DNA from: an uncultured Dorea sp. | Lineage (GTDB): Bacteria > Bacillota > Clostridia > Lachnospirales > Lachnospiraceae | DNA: 64,000 nt | Reading direction: 5' to 3' | Assembly (NCBI GenBank): GCA_910579925.1 | Contig: CAJTVY010000010.1 | Coordinates: 36,573-100,572 of the forward strand | Shown: positions 41,562 to 51,179 of the stretch, piece by piece | Numbering within the stretch: position 1 is the first letter of the stretch | Layout: every line of letters begins with the position of its first letter | Position numbers and translations under genes: made by a program | Notes under the pieces: generated by a model | Told to the model about the DNA's origin: nothing | The model's database searches: none | Seen by the model: only the letters and a program-made list of their open reading frames with translations

Positions 41562-42746
41562 GTGGTAATTGCATTTATATGGAGTAACGGGGTTGTGGTG
41601 GAAGACTGCCGGAACAGTCATTTTTCCAGATCGTACACAGAAGAATACTGTAATCGTTTTTTTTCGGTAGCGGATAGGGCCTTATTTTTTACCAGAATTG
41701 AAAAGAGCGACCGCACTGAGGGATTAACGAATATGGATGAAATGCCAATTGAGTTCTACGAATGCATAAATCCAATGTCTGTTTATGGATTTTTAAGAAG
41801 AAAAGTAAATGATGAACGATTAGAAAATGTGATATCAAAAAGCGACGCTGTTGTGATCAATCTGCCAAGTTTGTTTGTCGGAAAAAGAGCCGAGACGATT
41901 TGTCGGAAAAAAGGAGTCCCTTATTTAGTCCAACTTGGAGGCTGCCCTTGGGACGTATTAAAGAACCGGGGAATCATTGGTAAACTATTGGCATTCCCGG
42001 CGCTGATTGCCAATAAAAGGGACATAAAAAAAGCGCCTGCCGTTATCTATGTAACTAAAAATTTCCTTCAGAATAGATATCCTACGCATGGGAAAAGCAT
42101 AGGCTGCTCAAACGTGACTTTGCAGGAGGTATCTGATCAGGTTCTGGTTCAAAGAATAAAAAAAATAGACAGTCATAAAGGGAAGTTAATAATCGGAACA
42201 GCGGCGGCAATCGACATCAGATATAAAGGTCAGCAATATGTCATAAAAGCATTGGAAAAACTAAAAAAATTAGGGGATGACAGATATGAATATCAGATTG
42301 TCGGAGGCGGGGATCCGAGATATCTAAACGGTGTTATCCGTAAGCTTCATCTGGGCGCTAATGTAAAGATATTAGGAAGCTTAAAGCATGAGGATGTTTT
42401 TAAGTGGATGGACGAAATAGATCTCTATATTCAGCCCAGCAGAACAGAAGGTCTTCCAAGAGCTATGATAGAGGCCATGTCAAGGGGAGTGCCATGCTTA
42501 GGCGCCAATTCTGGAGGAATACCGGAATTGATTGAAAATAAATGTATATTTAGTAATGGAATCAATGAAGTAAAGGAAATTGCGGAATTGTTACATCAGA
42601 TTGATAAGGATTCAATGCGGGAAATGGCAAATCTTAATTTTAAATCTGCGAAGCAATATAATGCGAAAACCTTAAGAATGCGAAGGAATTCCTTTTATCG
42701 GGAAATCCTGCGTGATGAAAAACGAGAGGGAGAAGAAGAAAAATGA
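41562..42746 (+). CDS. GT4-family glycosyltransferase
   Basis: The 394-residue GT-B enzyme has a short N-terminal domain (INLPSLFVG, YLVQLGGCPWDVLKN) and a full C-terminal domain (LIIGTAAAIDIRYKGQQYVI, YQIVGGGDP, IQPSRTEGLPRAMIEAMSRG, GGIPELIE). It starts at GTG 41562, 9 bases after GGGAGGA. It overlaps the dehydrogenase gene by 4 bases. The reading frame contains no long homopolymer. Confidence 0.9.
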   Translation: MVIAFIWSNGVVVEDCRNSHFSRSYTEEYCNRFFSVADRALFFTRIEKSDRTEGLTNMDEMPIEFYECINPMSVYGFLRRKVNDERLENVISKSDAVVINLPSLFVGKRAETICRKKGVPYLVQLGGCPWDVLKNRGIIGKLLAFPALIANKRDIKKAPAVIYVTKNFLQNRYPTHGKSIGCSNVTLQEVSDQVLVQRIKKIDSHKGKLIIGTAAAIDIRYKGQQYVIKALEKLKKLGDDRYEYQIVGGGDPRYLNGVIRKLHLGANVKILGSLKHEDVFKWMDEIDLYIQPSRTEGLPRAMIEAMSRGVPCLGANSGGIPELIENKCIFSNGINEVKEIAELLHQIDKDSMREMANLNFKSAKQYNAKTLRMRRNSFYREILRDEKREGEEEK

Positions 42747-44053
42747 ACCTCTATGAAAAACTGTTAAAAAAAGAAGAGAAGCTGTCTCTGGTTGGTCTGG
42801 GCTATGTGGGAATGCCCATTGCAGTTGCCTTTGCAAAAAAGATTGATGTGATTGGCTTTGATTTGAATGCAAAGAAAATTGAACTGTATAAGAATGGAAT
42901 TGATCCGACTCACGAGGTCGGGGACGAGGCTGTTGGCAGAACTACAGTAGAATTCACGGCAGATGAGACGAAGCTCTCTGAAGCAAAGTTCCATATTGTC
43001 GCGGTTCCCACTCCAGTAAACAGTGACCACACTCCGAACCTGGCTCCTGTTGAAGGAGCAAGCGCCATTCTTGGACGTAATCTTACAAGAGGGTCTGTTG
43101 TTGTCTTTGAGTCTACTGTCTATCCGGGCGTAACGGAAGAAGTCTGTGTTCCGATTCTGGAAAGAGAATCCGGCTTAAAAAGTGGCGCAGACTTCAAAAT
43201 CGGATATTCTCCGGAGCGGATTAATCCAGGAGATGAAGTCCATCGTCTGGAAACCATCAAGAAGATTGTTTCTGGTATGGACGAAGAGACGTTAGACTGT
43301 GTAGCCAAGGTGTACGAACTAGTGGTTGAGGCAGGCGTTCATCGTGCGGAAAGCATTAAGGTTGCAGAGGCGGCAAAGGTCATTGAAAACAGCCAGCGTG
43401 ATATCAATATCGCTTTTATGAATGAGTTATCCATCATTTTCAATAAGATGGGGATTGACACAAAGTCTGTATTGGAGGCTGCCGGAACAAAGTGGAATTT
43501 CCTTAAGTTCTATCCAGGTCTTGTGGGCGGTCACTGTATCGGCGTAGACCCTTATTACCTTACTTACAAAGCGGAAATGCTGGGGTATCACAGCCAGATT
43601 ATTCTGTCAGGGCGTCGGATTAATGACGACATGGGAAGATATGTTGCAGAGAACTGTGTGAAAAATCTGATTGCTGCCAATAAGGCGGTGAAAGGAGCAA
43701 AAGTTGCCATTTTGGGATTTACCTTTAAAGAGAATTGCCCGGATACGAGAAACACCAAGATTATTGATATTGTTCATGAACTTCAGGAATATGGTATAAC
43801 TCCTGTAATTGCGGATCCTGAAGCTGATGCGGATGAAGCGAAGGAGCTCTACGGAGTGGAGTTTGTAGAGACGGGCGCCATTAAGGATATGGATACGGTC
43901 ATCCTTGCGGTTGCGCACGCTGAGTTCAGTAACTTCACAATAGCTGATATGGACAAGTTCTTTGGAAACGGTAAGAAAGTTCTCCTTGATATCAAGGGAC
44001 TTCTGAAACGCAAGGAATATGAAGAGGCCGGATACCGCTATTGGAGTCTGTAA
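42743..44053 (+). CDS. UDP-N-acetylhexosamine 6-dehydrogenase (WbpO/TviB type)
   Basis: The 436-residue enzyme oxidises C6 of UDP-GlcNAc or UDP-GalNAc to the uronic acid with two NAD. It shows SLVGLGYVGMPIAVAFAKK, VAVPTPVNSDHTPNL and FESTVYPGVTEE. The catalytic-Cys motif is PGLVGGHCIGVDPYY, and a C-terminal NAD domain reads GFTFKENCPDTRNTK. The pairing with the 4-epimerase next door is the classical route to UDP-GalNAcA. The two enzymes should make an acidic sugar for glycan B. Confidence 0.92.
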   Translation: MNLYEKLLKKEEKLSLVGLGYVGMPIAVAFAKKIDVIGFDLNAKKIELYKNGIDPTHEVGDEAVGRTTVEFTADETKLSEAKFHIVAVPTPVNSDHTPNLAPVEGASAILGRNLTRGSVVVFESTVYPGVTEEVCVPILERESGLKSGADFKIGYSPERINPGDEVHRLETIKKIVSGMDEETLDCVAKVYELVVEAGVHRAESIKVAEAAKVIENSQRDINIAFMNELSIIFNKMGIDTKSVLEAAGTKWNFLKFYPGLVGGHCIGVDPYYLTYKAEMLGYHSQIILSGRRINDDMGRYVAENCVKNLIAANKAVKGAKVAILGFTFKENCPDTRNTKIIDIVHELQEYGITPVIADPEADADEAKELYGVEFVETGAIKDMDTVILAVAHAEFSNFTIADMDKFFGNGKKVLLDIKGLLKRKEYEEAGYRYWSL

Positions 44054-44077
44054 CGATTAGAATCTGGAGGAAATAAA

Positions 44078-45052
44078 ATGGGATATCAAAATGTTAATTT
44101 TCCTGAAAACAGTAAATTTTTGGTTACCGGAGGAGCAGGATTTATAGGTTCGAATCTTTGTGAAGCTATTTTGAAATTGGGCTATCAGGTGCGTTGTCTG
44201 GATGATTTGTCAACGGGAAAGCAGGCCAACGTTGATCTGTTCCTGGACAATAAAGACTACGAATTTATAAAAGGCGACATAAAAGATCTTGATACGTGTA
44301 TGAAGGCCTGTGAAGGCGTGGATTATGTACTGAACCAGGCTGCATGGGGGTCGGTGCCGCGGTCTATTGAAATGCCCTTATTCTACTGTGCCACCAACAT
44401 CACGGGTACGCTGAATATGATGGAGGCGGCCAGACAGAACCGTGTTAAGAAGTTCGTCTATGCGTCCAGCAGCAGCGTCTATGGTGACGAGCCGAATCTG
44501 CCGAAGAAAGAAGGGCGGGAGGGTAATCTGCTCTCACCTTATGCTGTCAGCAAGCGGGCGGATGAAGAATGGGCGAAGCAGTATAAAAGACATTATGGAC
44601 TTGATACATATGGACTGCGCTATTTCAATGTTTTTGGGCGCCGTCAGGATCCCAACGGCGCATATGCTGCGGTTATCCCGAAGTTTATCCGCCAGCTTCT
44701 TCACGGAGAGGTTCCTACTATCAACGGCGACGGCCGTCAGAGCCGTGACTTTACCTACATTGAGAATGTGATTGAAGCAAATCTAAAAGCATGTATGGCT
44801 GGTCAAGAAGCTGCCGGCGAGGCATTTAACATTGCTTATGGAGGAAGGGAGTATCTGCTTGATATCTACTATGGACTGACAAAAGCGCTTGGCGTAGACG
44901 TCGAGCCGAACTTCGGGCCTGACCGCGCCGGAGACATCAGGCATAGTAATGCCGATATCAGCAAGGCGCAGGAACGGCTGGGCTATGATCCTGACTGGAG
45001 CTTTGAGCGCGGTATAAAGGCTGCTATTGAGTGGTATAGAGAGAATCTGTAA
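44078..45052 (+). CDS. UDP-GlcNAc/GlcNAcA 4-epimerase (WbpP/TviC type)
   Basis: The 324-residue extended SDR has VTGGAGFIGSNLCEAI, LDDLSTGKQANVD, NQAAWGSVPRSIEMP, ASSSSVYGDEP, SPYAVSKRADEEW (YxxxK) and NVFGRRQDPNGAYAAVIP. These are the typical WbpP-group motifs, with RGGV/GRQDP specificity region. It inverts C4 of N-acetylated UDP-sugars. GAGGAAA precedes ATG 44078. Confidence 0.92.
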   Translation: MGYQNVNFPENSKFLVTGGAGFIGSNLCEAILKLGYQVRCLDDLSTGKQANVDLFLDNKDYEFIKGDIKDLDTCMKACEGVDYVLNQAAWGSVPRSIEMPLFYCATNITGTLNMMEAARQNRVKKFVYASSSSVYGDEPNLPKKEGREGNLLSPYAVSKRADEEWAKQYKRHYGLDTYGLRYFNVFGRRQDPNGAYAAVIPKFIRQLLHGEVPTINGDGRQSRDFTYIENVIEANLKACMAGQEAAGEAFNIAYGGREYLLDIYYGLTKALGVDVEPNFGPDRAGDIRHSNADISKAQERLGYDPDWSFERGIKAAIEWYRENL

Positions 45053-45088
45053 AGAGGAATCCATTAGGATGATACATAGGGTGGGAAA

Positions 45089-46219
45089 ATGATAGAAATA
45101 ATATATATCACTCTGATCGTGGTGAATATATGCGGCTACATATGCCGTTCCAGAACAAATAAGAGTGTCGAATATATTTCGGAAATTTTTATTGCGTTAT
45201 TTATTGCAAGTACACGCTACATACCAGGCGGTTATATTGTTGAGGATCAGACACGATATCAAAATACTTATTACAATATTGAGGCTTTAGGAAGTTATGC
45301 GCAGGGATATAAAGCGATTAATTATATCGGAAACTTATTAAATCTTTCTTTTGACGCCTTTTATGTTATCGTTACTATTATATGTACGATAGCAATCTTT
45401 CGGGCTGTACGAAAAATGGAATGTAATGGCTATATCATATCAATTATTTTCTTAATGTATTATATACTAATAGCAGTGGATTTGCTTAAAAATTTTATTG
45501 CTTTTTCCATTTTTCTAACCGTTTTTCCCTATTTATTATCAACGAAAAAGAAAGATCGGATCAAATATGCAGTTGGCGTTATTCTTGCATCATTATTTCA
45601 CATTTCATTTTTGCTGTACTTAGTGCTGCTGATAAGAAATGTGGACTTAAGTCGGTTAAAGACAAGCAAAAACTGGAAAAAGATAGCGGGAAGTATTGTA
45701 GGGCTTGTAATACTAATCTTTATTACAAATGGACAAAAAGTAGTCAGCTTTGTTTCAAATACATTATTATCAGTTTTTTTTAGAGATGAAGATACGTTAA
45801 ATCGATATTCTGTATATACAAGCAGAACCACTCATCTTAGCGCAATTATCCCTATATTTTTGTTTTTACTGACGCTTGTAGGATTAACGTTTTGGAAAAA
45901 CCGTTCGAAATCTGAAAATGGAGTATTAGTTTCCATAAAAAATAGAGCGGCTGTATTAAATGTATTTCTCGTATCCTCCGTATTATTACCGCTTGTATTT
46001 ACCTCCGCCGAATTTTTCAGAATCATAAGGGACATTACAATTGTTGGAATTTTGTATTTATCCGAGACTAGCGAAAGAACTTATGTCAGAAATCGTTTGG
46101 TTAACTTGATGTTTGTACTGATGATCTTAGCCGGATGGTTTATATTTGACATTGTGATTAAAGGAAAATGGGAAAACTTCGTGTTATATTATTTTAACAT
46201 GCAAGAACTTAGATGGTGA
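45089..46219 (+). CDS. EpsG-family polysaccharide polymerase (Wzy-like)
   Basis: The 376-residue protein has about ten membrane helices and the EpsG-type opening: a first helix, then RYIPGGYIVEDQTRYQNTYY. Later segments read NYIGNLLNLSFDAFYVIVTI and AVGVILASLFHISFLLYLVL, where the conserved H is present. It probably polymerizes the repeat units of glycan B outside the membrane. It belongs to a different family from the O-antigen ligase-like protein of cluster A. AT-rich DNA. Confidence 0.85.
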   Translation: MIEIIYITLIVVNICGYICRSRTNKSVEYISEIFIALFIASTRYIPGGYIVEDQTRYQNTYYNIEALGSYAQGYKAINYIGNLLNLSFDAFYVIVTIICTIAIFRAVRKMECNGYIISIIFLMYYILIAVDLLKNFIAFSIFLTVFPYLLSTKKKDRIKYAVGVILASLFHISFLLYLVLLIRNVDLSRLKTSKNWKKIAGSIVGLVILIFITNGQKVVSFVSNTLLSVFFRDEDTLNRYSVYTSRTTHLSAIIPIFLFLLTLVGLTFWKNRSKSENGVLVSIKNRAAVLNVFLVSSVLLPLVFTSAEFFRIIRDITIVGILYLSETSERTYVRNRLVNLMFVLMILAGWFIFDIVIKGKWENFVLYYFNMQELRW

Positions 46220-46225
46220 AATTAC

Positions 46226-47764
46226 ATGAGAATTGCAAAAACAAAAAACGCAATAAGCGGCAGTTTATGGGGGATTGCATATAGAATCGTGTGTACTGTT
46301 TTTCCATTTATCATACGCACGATTATAATCAAAGAATTTGGTGAAAAATATCTAGGCTTGAATAGTCTGTTTACGTCAATATTACATGTACTGAATCTCT
46401 CTGAATTAGGAATAACCAATTCGATTGTTTACAGTATGTATAAACCGATTGCAGAAGACGACTATGAAAAGCTGTCTGCGCTTATAGCTTTTTATAGAAA
46501 ATTATATTTTGCAATCGGAACGTTTATACTGGCTGCCGGTCTGTGTTGTATTCCCTTTATTCCAAGACTGATTTCTGGTGATTATCCGTCAGGAGTTAAT
46601 ATATACATATTGTATCTTGTTTTCTTATTAAATACAGTAGTAAGTTACTTCTTTTTTGGCTATAAAGAAGCAATTTTAACTGCGTATCAACGAATTGATA
46701 TTATTAACCTGATAAGATTAGTTACTTTCCTGGCGCAATTCATATTCCAGATCGGTATTCTGCTTATAGTTAAGAACTATTATTTATATTCAAGCATCAT
46801 GATTGTCTTTACTGTGATGAGAGGATATCTAAATTCTATTTTAGTCAGGAAAAGATATCCGCAGATTGTATGTAAGGGGAAGATTGATAAGAATGAATTG
46901 AAAGTTATCAAGGTAAATATGGCCGGGGTAACGCTGGGAAAATTGTGTACGGTATCAAGAGGGACTTTTGATGAAATAATTATGTCCTCCTTCCTTGGAT
47001 TGAGCGCTCTTGCAATTTTTGATAACTATTATTATATCATTTCTGCGATTGTTGCAATCATGAATGTAGTAGAAAACTCTTTAATTTCAGGGGTTGGAAA
47101 TAGTATTGTAATTGATACGGTTGAAAAAAACTACAATGATTTCAAAAAAATAAATTTTATATATATGTGGCTGGTAGGAATATGCAGCTGCTGTTTATTT
47201 TGTTTATACCAACCGTTTATGAAGATCTGGGTTGGAGAGGAATTGATGATTGATAATACGACAATGATTTTATTCGTATTATATTTTTACAGCGGATGCC
47301 TATGTTCAATCTCTAATGTATATTCTACTGCAAAAGGGTTATGGTGGAATCTTCGGGTTAAATCTGTATTTGAGATCATTGTAAATCTCGGGTTAAACAT
47401 TTTGCTGGTAGTACTGTATGGGATGCGAGGAATCATAATAGCCACTGTGATATCGTATGTTTTCGTTTCATTCTGTTGGGGGAGCTACGTTTTATTTAAG
47501 GAGTACTTTGGAATTAAGCTCTTTTGGCCATTGCTTTACTCTATGGTATTCCGTTTTCTTTTGACATTTTCAGCATGTACGATATGCTGTCTGCTTTTGC
47601 GGTTTCTGCCTGTTACAAATATGTTTCTCTCACTTGCGGCAAGACTTTTTTTAGCTCTTGCTATTTCAAATATAGTGTTTGTAATTGTGTTTAGAAAAAC
47701 GGAATATTTTCAGTATATGAAATCTTTGCTTGCTATGTTGATGAAACCATTTTATAAAGCTTAA
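46226..47764 (+). CDS. Wzx-type oligosaccharide flippase
   Basis: The 512-residue protein has 12 to 14 hydrophobic helices. The N-terminal region (SLWGIAYRIVCTVFPFIIRT, EKYLGLNSLFTSILHVLNLSELG) is characteristic of teichoic-acid/capsule flippases of the MVF superfamily in Firmicutes. It is intact and lies directly after the polymerase gene with a 6-base gap. It should export the lipid-linked repeat unit of glycan B. Confidence 0.9.
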   Translation: MRIAKTKNAISGSLWGIAYRIVCTVFPFIIRTIIIKEFGEKYLGLNSLFTSILHVLNLSELGITNSIVYSMYKPIAEDDYEKLSALIAFYRKLYFAIGTFILAAGLCCIPFIPRLISGDYPSGVNIYILYLVFLLNTVVSYFFFGYKEAILTAYQRIDIINLIRLVTFLAQFIFQIGILLIVKNYYLYSSIMIVFTVMRGYLNSILVRKRYPQIVCKGKIDKNELKVIKVNMAGVTLGKLCTVSRGTFDEIIMSSFLGLSALAIFDNYYYIISAIVAIMNVVENSLISGVGNSIVIDTVEKNYNDFKKINFIYMWLVGICSCCLFCLYQPFMKIWVGEELMIDNTTMILFVLYFYSGCLCSISNVYSTAKGLWWNLRVKSVFEIIVNLGLNILLVVLYGMRGIIIATVISYVFVSFCWGSYVLFKEYFGIKLFWPLLYSMVFRFLLTFSACTICCLLLRFLPVTNMFLSLAARLFLALAISNIVFVIVFRKTEYFQYMKSLLAMLMKPFYKA

Positions 47765-47776
47765 GGAGATATGAAT

Positions 47777-48766
47777 ATGAAGAGTGTAACGAAGTATGTG
47801 GTTTTTAGACAAAAGGCGGAGTATGGGTGGATCAGTCATAAGGATTTATATCGTCGGCAGGATGTGATGCTTGATAAATCTTTGAAAAATCCTGTCCTGT
47901 CTTTCCTAAATAATATACATACGTCTGCTAAGGCTAATAAGTATTTTGAACTTCCGTTCCAGAGTGTTTGGTACAACTGCTATCTGGATGAAAATAAACT
48001 AAATCCATCGGACAAGATTATTTTTATGTTCGAGGATGGTTCGAGAAATGCGTTTAATCCTGGATACATTCATTACTTGAGAAGTAAATATAAAAACGGA
48101 TATTTTGTATTCGCAGCATTTAATTCTTCTTTCAGGTATCCCAAACGAAGATTGGATATTATTGAATCTACATATGATCTTGTCACATCCTTTGACAGGA
48201 AGGACTGTAAAGAAAGAGGATGGTTTTTGTATACTGGAGTGTATAGTACATTAGATCATATGAGACCTGCAGGTCATTATGATTCGGATGTATATTTTGC
48301 CGGTGCAGACAAGGGGCGTCTGCCAATTATTTACGAGATCTACGAAAGACTTACCCGTGCGGGACTAAGGTGCGATTTTACCGTAACAGGAGTGAAAGAA
48401 GCGGATATTGATAAATGCACGGGAATTAAATTTAACGAATGGACGAAATATGAGGATGTTGTAAGAAAAGTATGCAGCACAAGATGTTTATTAGATATTA
48501 TTCAGCCGGGGCAGGACGGTGAAACGTATAGGCAGGGCGAGGCAGTGGCCTATGGAATAAAGTTGATTACAAACTATCAAAATATCGTATTGGAAAGATA
48601 CTATAATCCTAAGCAGATGAGGATCATTAAAAACGCTGAGGATATAGATATTGATTTCATAACGAATTCCTATACTTCAGCGGACTTCCCATATAACGGG
48701 TGTTTAGATCCTTATCTCAGGTTGGAAGCATTGAATCAATATTTCCAAGAGATTAAAACAAGATAG
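47777..48766 (+). CDS. Unrecognised cluster protein, possibly a glycosyltransferase
   Basis: The roughly 329-residue soluble protein has no motif I can name with confidence. Features that recall GT-B capsule transferases are DVYFAGADKGRLPIIYEIYE (start of a second Rossmann-like domain at about 175), a region LDIIQPGQDGETYRQGEAVA resembling a donor-site loop, and LITNYQNIV. There is no membrane segment. I chose ATG 47777, 8 bases after AAGGAG; ATG 47771 is only 2 bases away from it. It stands between the flippase and the first MBOAT gene. Confidence 0.6.
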   Translation: MKSVTKYVVFRQKAEYGWISHKDLYRRQDVMLDKSLKNPVLSFLNNIHTSAKANKYFELPFQSVWYNCYLDENKLNPSDKIIFMFEDGSRNAFNPGYIHYLRSKYKNGYFVFAAFNSSFRYPKRRLDIIESTYDLVTSFDRKDCKERGWFLYTGVYSTLDHMRPAGHYDSDVYFAGADKGRLPIIYEIYERLTRAGLRCDFTVTGVKEADIDKCTGIKFNEWTKYEDVVRKVCSTRCLLDIIQPGQDGETYRQGEAVAYGIKLITNYQNIVLERYYNPKQMRIIKNAEDIDIDFITNSYTSADFPYNGCLDPYLRLEALNQYFQEIKTR

Positions 48767-48787
48767 GTATAGTAAGAGGTTGACGAT

Positions 48788-50180
48788 ATGCAGTTTAATT
48801 CTTTGTGGTTTATTCCTTTCTTTGCGGTTGTTTATTTTGCCAACTGGCATGTGAAGGAAAGGCTAAGACAGATCATACTATTAAGCGCGAGTCTTATATT
48901 CTACTGCATTAATGGTAAAGAGTATATGATTCTCTTTCTTTTTCTTATCTTATCGACTTTTCTTTTTGGAATGGCTATAGAAAGAAATACTAGAAAAAAG
49001 AAGTTATTATATTTTTTGGCAATATCAGTACTAATCGGTATGCTTTTGTTTTTCAAATATTATAGAAGTTTCTTTCCTGATAATAGTGTGCTGACTAGAT
49101 GGATCATGCCGATTGGATTCTCATTTTACACATTTCAGATCATTGCCTATCTGACGGATTTGTACAGGGGGGGGGGGTAGAGCAGAGAGGGATATCGTTT
49201 CCTATTCATTGTTTATCAGCTATTTCCCTTATGTTTGTTCAGGGCCGATAAGCCGCGCAAATCAGATATTACCGCAAATAAAAACGCTGCCAAAGTATAG
49301 TTCTGAATGCTTTGACCGGGGGATAAAGGAGATTTTATGCGGTTATTTTAAAAAGCTGGTAGTAGCGGATACCATTGCTGTTTATGTAAATAATGTTTTT
49401 TCAAATATAAATGAATTCACTGGCTTTGCGCTCCTTTTAGCAGCGTTTTTGTTTTCAATACAGATTTACTGTGATTTTTCGGGATATACAGACATGGCAA
49501 TCGGTTACTCACGACTTTTAGGTATAGAATTATCTGTTAATTTTAAGACACCCTATTTCTCCTCATCTATAACTGAGTTTTGGAGAAGATGGCATATTTC
49601 CTTATCATCGTGGTTTAGAGATTATGTGTATATTCCGTTGGGAGGAAATCGGAAAGGCAGATTCAGGCAGTATTGCAATCTGCTGATTACATTTATGGTA
49701 AGTGGTATCTGGCATGGTGATAGTTTAACTTTTATTGTCTGGGGCGGAATACACGGGGCGCTCCAAATAATAGAAAAACAGTTTATGGGCAGTGTTGCAG
49801 TAAAGAAAGAAAACAAAATACAGAAACTAATTAATACCATAATTGTTTTTATTCTTGTGACATGCGCATGGGTTTTCTTTAAAGCAAATACAATAAGCGA
49901 TGCTTTTTATGTATTCCAGAATATGTTTGATGGAATTAGTAATTTGAGCTCATATATAACAATAGGGTTTCATGAGATCGGTATCACTAGAAAAGTGCTG
50001 CTTGTAATAATTATGAATCTTTTTATTTTATTCATTGTTGACCTTTCTGAATTTAAAGGTACAAAAGAGAATGCCCAAAATAGTATACTGTCCTATTCTT
50101 TCTATTCATTATTATTAGTCGTAATAATTTTGTTTAGCCCTAAAGGTGTGGCTAGTCAGTTTGTTTATTTTCAATTTTGA
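48788..50180 (+). CDS. MBOAT-family O-acyltransferase, frame broken by a G11 tract (phase-variable OFF)
   Basis: The first part (48788-49180) encodes the N-terminal helices and ends at IAYLTDLYRGGG followed by TAG. Coding continues in another frame (RAERDIVSYSLFISYFPYVCSGPISR onward). That part contains the DltB/AlgI-type core FSGYTDMAIGYSRLLG, FWRRWHISLSSWF and the catalytic His in SGIWHGDSLTF, and it ends at 50180. Removing one G (G10), or adding two, restores a single frame of about 464 residues with every family motif. MBOAT proteins acylate extracytoplasmic glycans. At present only a non-catalytic stub, and perhaps a start at ATG 49209, can be made. An SGNH-like gene follows. Confidence 0.88.
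49167..49177 (+). repeat. Homopolymer G11 tract inside the first MBOAT gene
   Basis: Eleven G follow the codon for Arg in the LYRG motif. G10 or G13 gives the full-length enzyme; G11 (present) ends at TAG 49178-49180; G12 ends about 23 codons later. Confidence 0.9.
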
Positions 50181-50189
50181 GGTGTGTGT

Positions 50190-51179
50190 ATGAGAGTATC
50201 CAGATTTTTTATTATTACTCTTTCGATGGCGCTGTCATTTGTGATAAGTATAAATATTTTTTATGTGTCGATTCAGAATGACAATATTGGGACGATGGGA
50301 CAAGAGAAAAACGAAAATGCAATCATTAAGGATGTTCCTGACAATATAACGGTTTTTAATACGGGATCAAGTCATGGTTATTATGGGTTTGATTATTCTG
50401 TGGTTGATCATGATAGTACCTGCTTTAACTTTGCTCTTCCTATGCAGACGCTTTCCTATGATTATCGTGTGTTGAATTTCTATAAAGATCAAATCAGTCA
50501 GAATGGTTACGCGTTTATCATTGTCTCTCATTTTTCACTTTTTCAACCCAGGGAAACTGATCAAGTAAATTTTGAGTCAAAAAACAGAAGGTATTATAGA
50601 TTTCTGGATTCTTCCAACATAAAAGAATATCAAAATAAAGTTAATCTTTATGTGAATTATATGCCGGCGCTTATCGCATATGAATCATTGTTTGGGGAGC
50701 TCATATCAAGCGTTTCTGGAAAGTACTATGATAATGACTGGGATCATATTTTAAGCGAGGATAATAAGATTTCGAATGCAGAAAACAGATACCAGATTTA
50801 CATTCAAAGCAACTATAACGAGGAAGAACATAATTGGATCATTAATGAAGAAGAGTATGAAAGTCTTATAAAAACCATTTATTTATGTAAAGAGAAAAAT
50901 ATAACGCCCATATTAATTACGATGCCGGTTTATTCCGAATACTACGATCTGATTATGGAAAGGTCGCCGCTCTTTTTTGATGAATTTCACGGGACAATTA
51001 ATGAAATATGTGAATCTGAAGACGTACTTTATTATGATTATGAAAACGATTCAAGAATATCTGATCAGCCGTCGCTTTTTATGGACTGCGACCATCTGAA
51101 TCATGAAGGAGCAAAGCTTTTTACTAAAATAATTTTTAGTGAGGTAATAGAACAAATGGAGGAAAAGAAAAATGATTAA
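50190..51179 (+). CDS. Membrane-anchored SGNH-like protein, MBOAT partner
   Basis: The roughly 329-residue protein has one N-terminal membrane helix (about residues 5-25) and an extracytoplasmic domain. Visible SGNH-like elements are VFNTGSSHGYYGFDYS (nucleophile Ser region) and the C-terminal MDCDHLNHEGAKLF (Asp/His pair). Proteins of this kind (DltD, AlgJ/AlgX types) work with MBOAT proteins to move acyl groups onto polymers. ATG 50190 follows GAGGTG. It starts 9 bases after the MBOAT stop, supporting a joint function in O-acylation of glycan B. It overlaps the next gene by 8 bases. Confidence 0.78.
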   Translation: MRVSRFFIITLSMALSFVISINIFYVSIQNDNIGTMGQEKNENAIIKDVPDNITVFNTGSSHGYYGFDYSVVDHDSTCFNFALPMQTLSYDYRVLNFYKDQISQNGYAFIIVSHFSLFQPRETDQVNFESKNRRYYRFLDSSNIKEYQNKVNLYVNYMPALIAYESLFGELISSVSGKYYDNDWDHILSEDNKISNAENRYQIYIQSNYNEEEHNWIINEEEYESLIKTIYLCKEKNITPILITMPVYSEYYDLIMERSPLFFDEFHGTINEICESEDVLYYDYENDSRISDQPSLFMDCDHLNHEGAKLFTKIIFSEVIEQMEEKKND

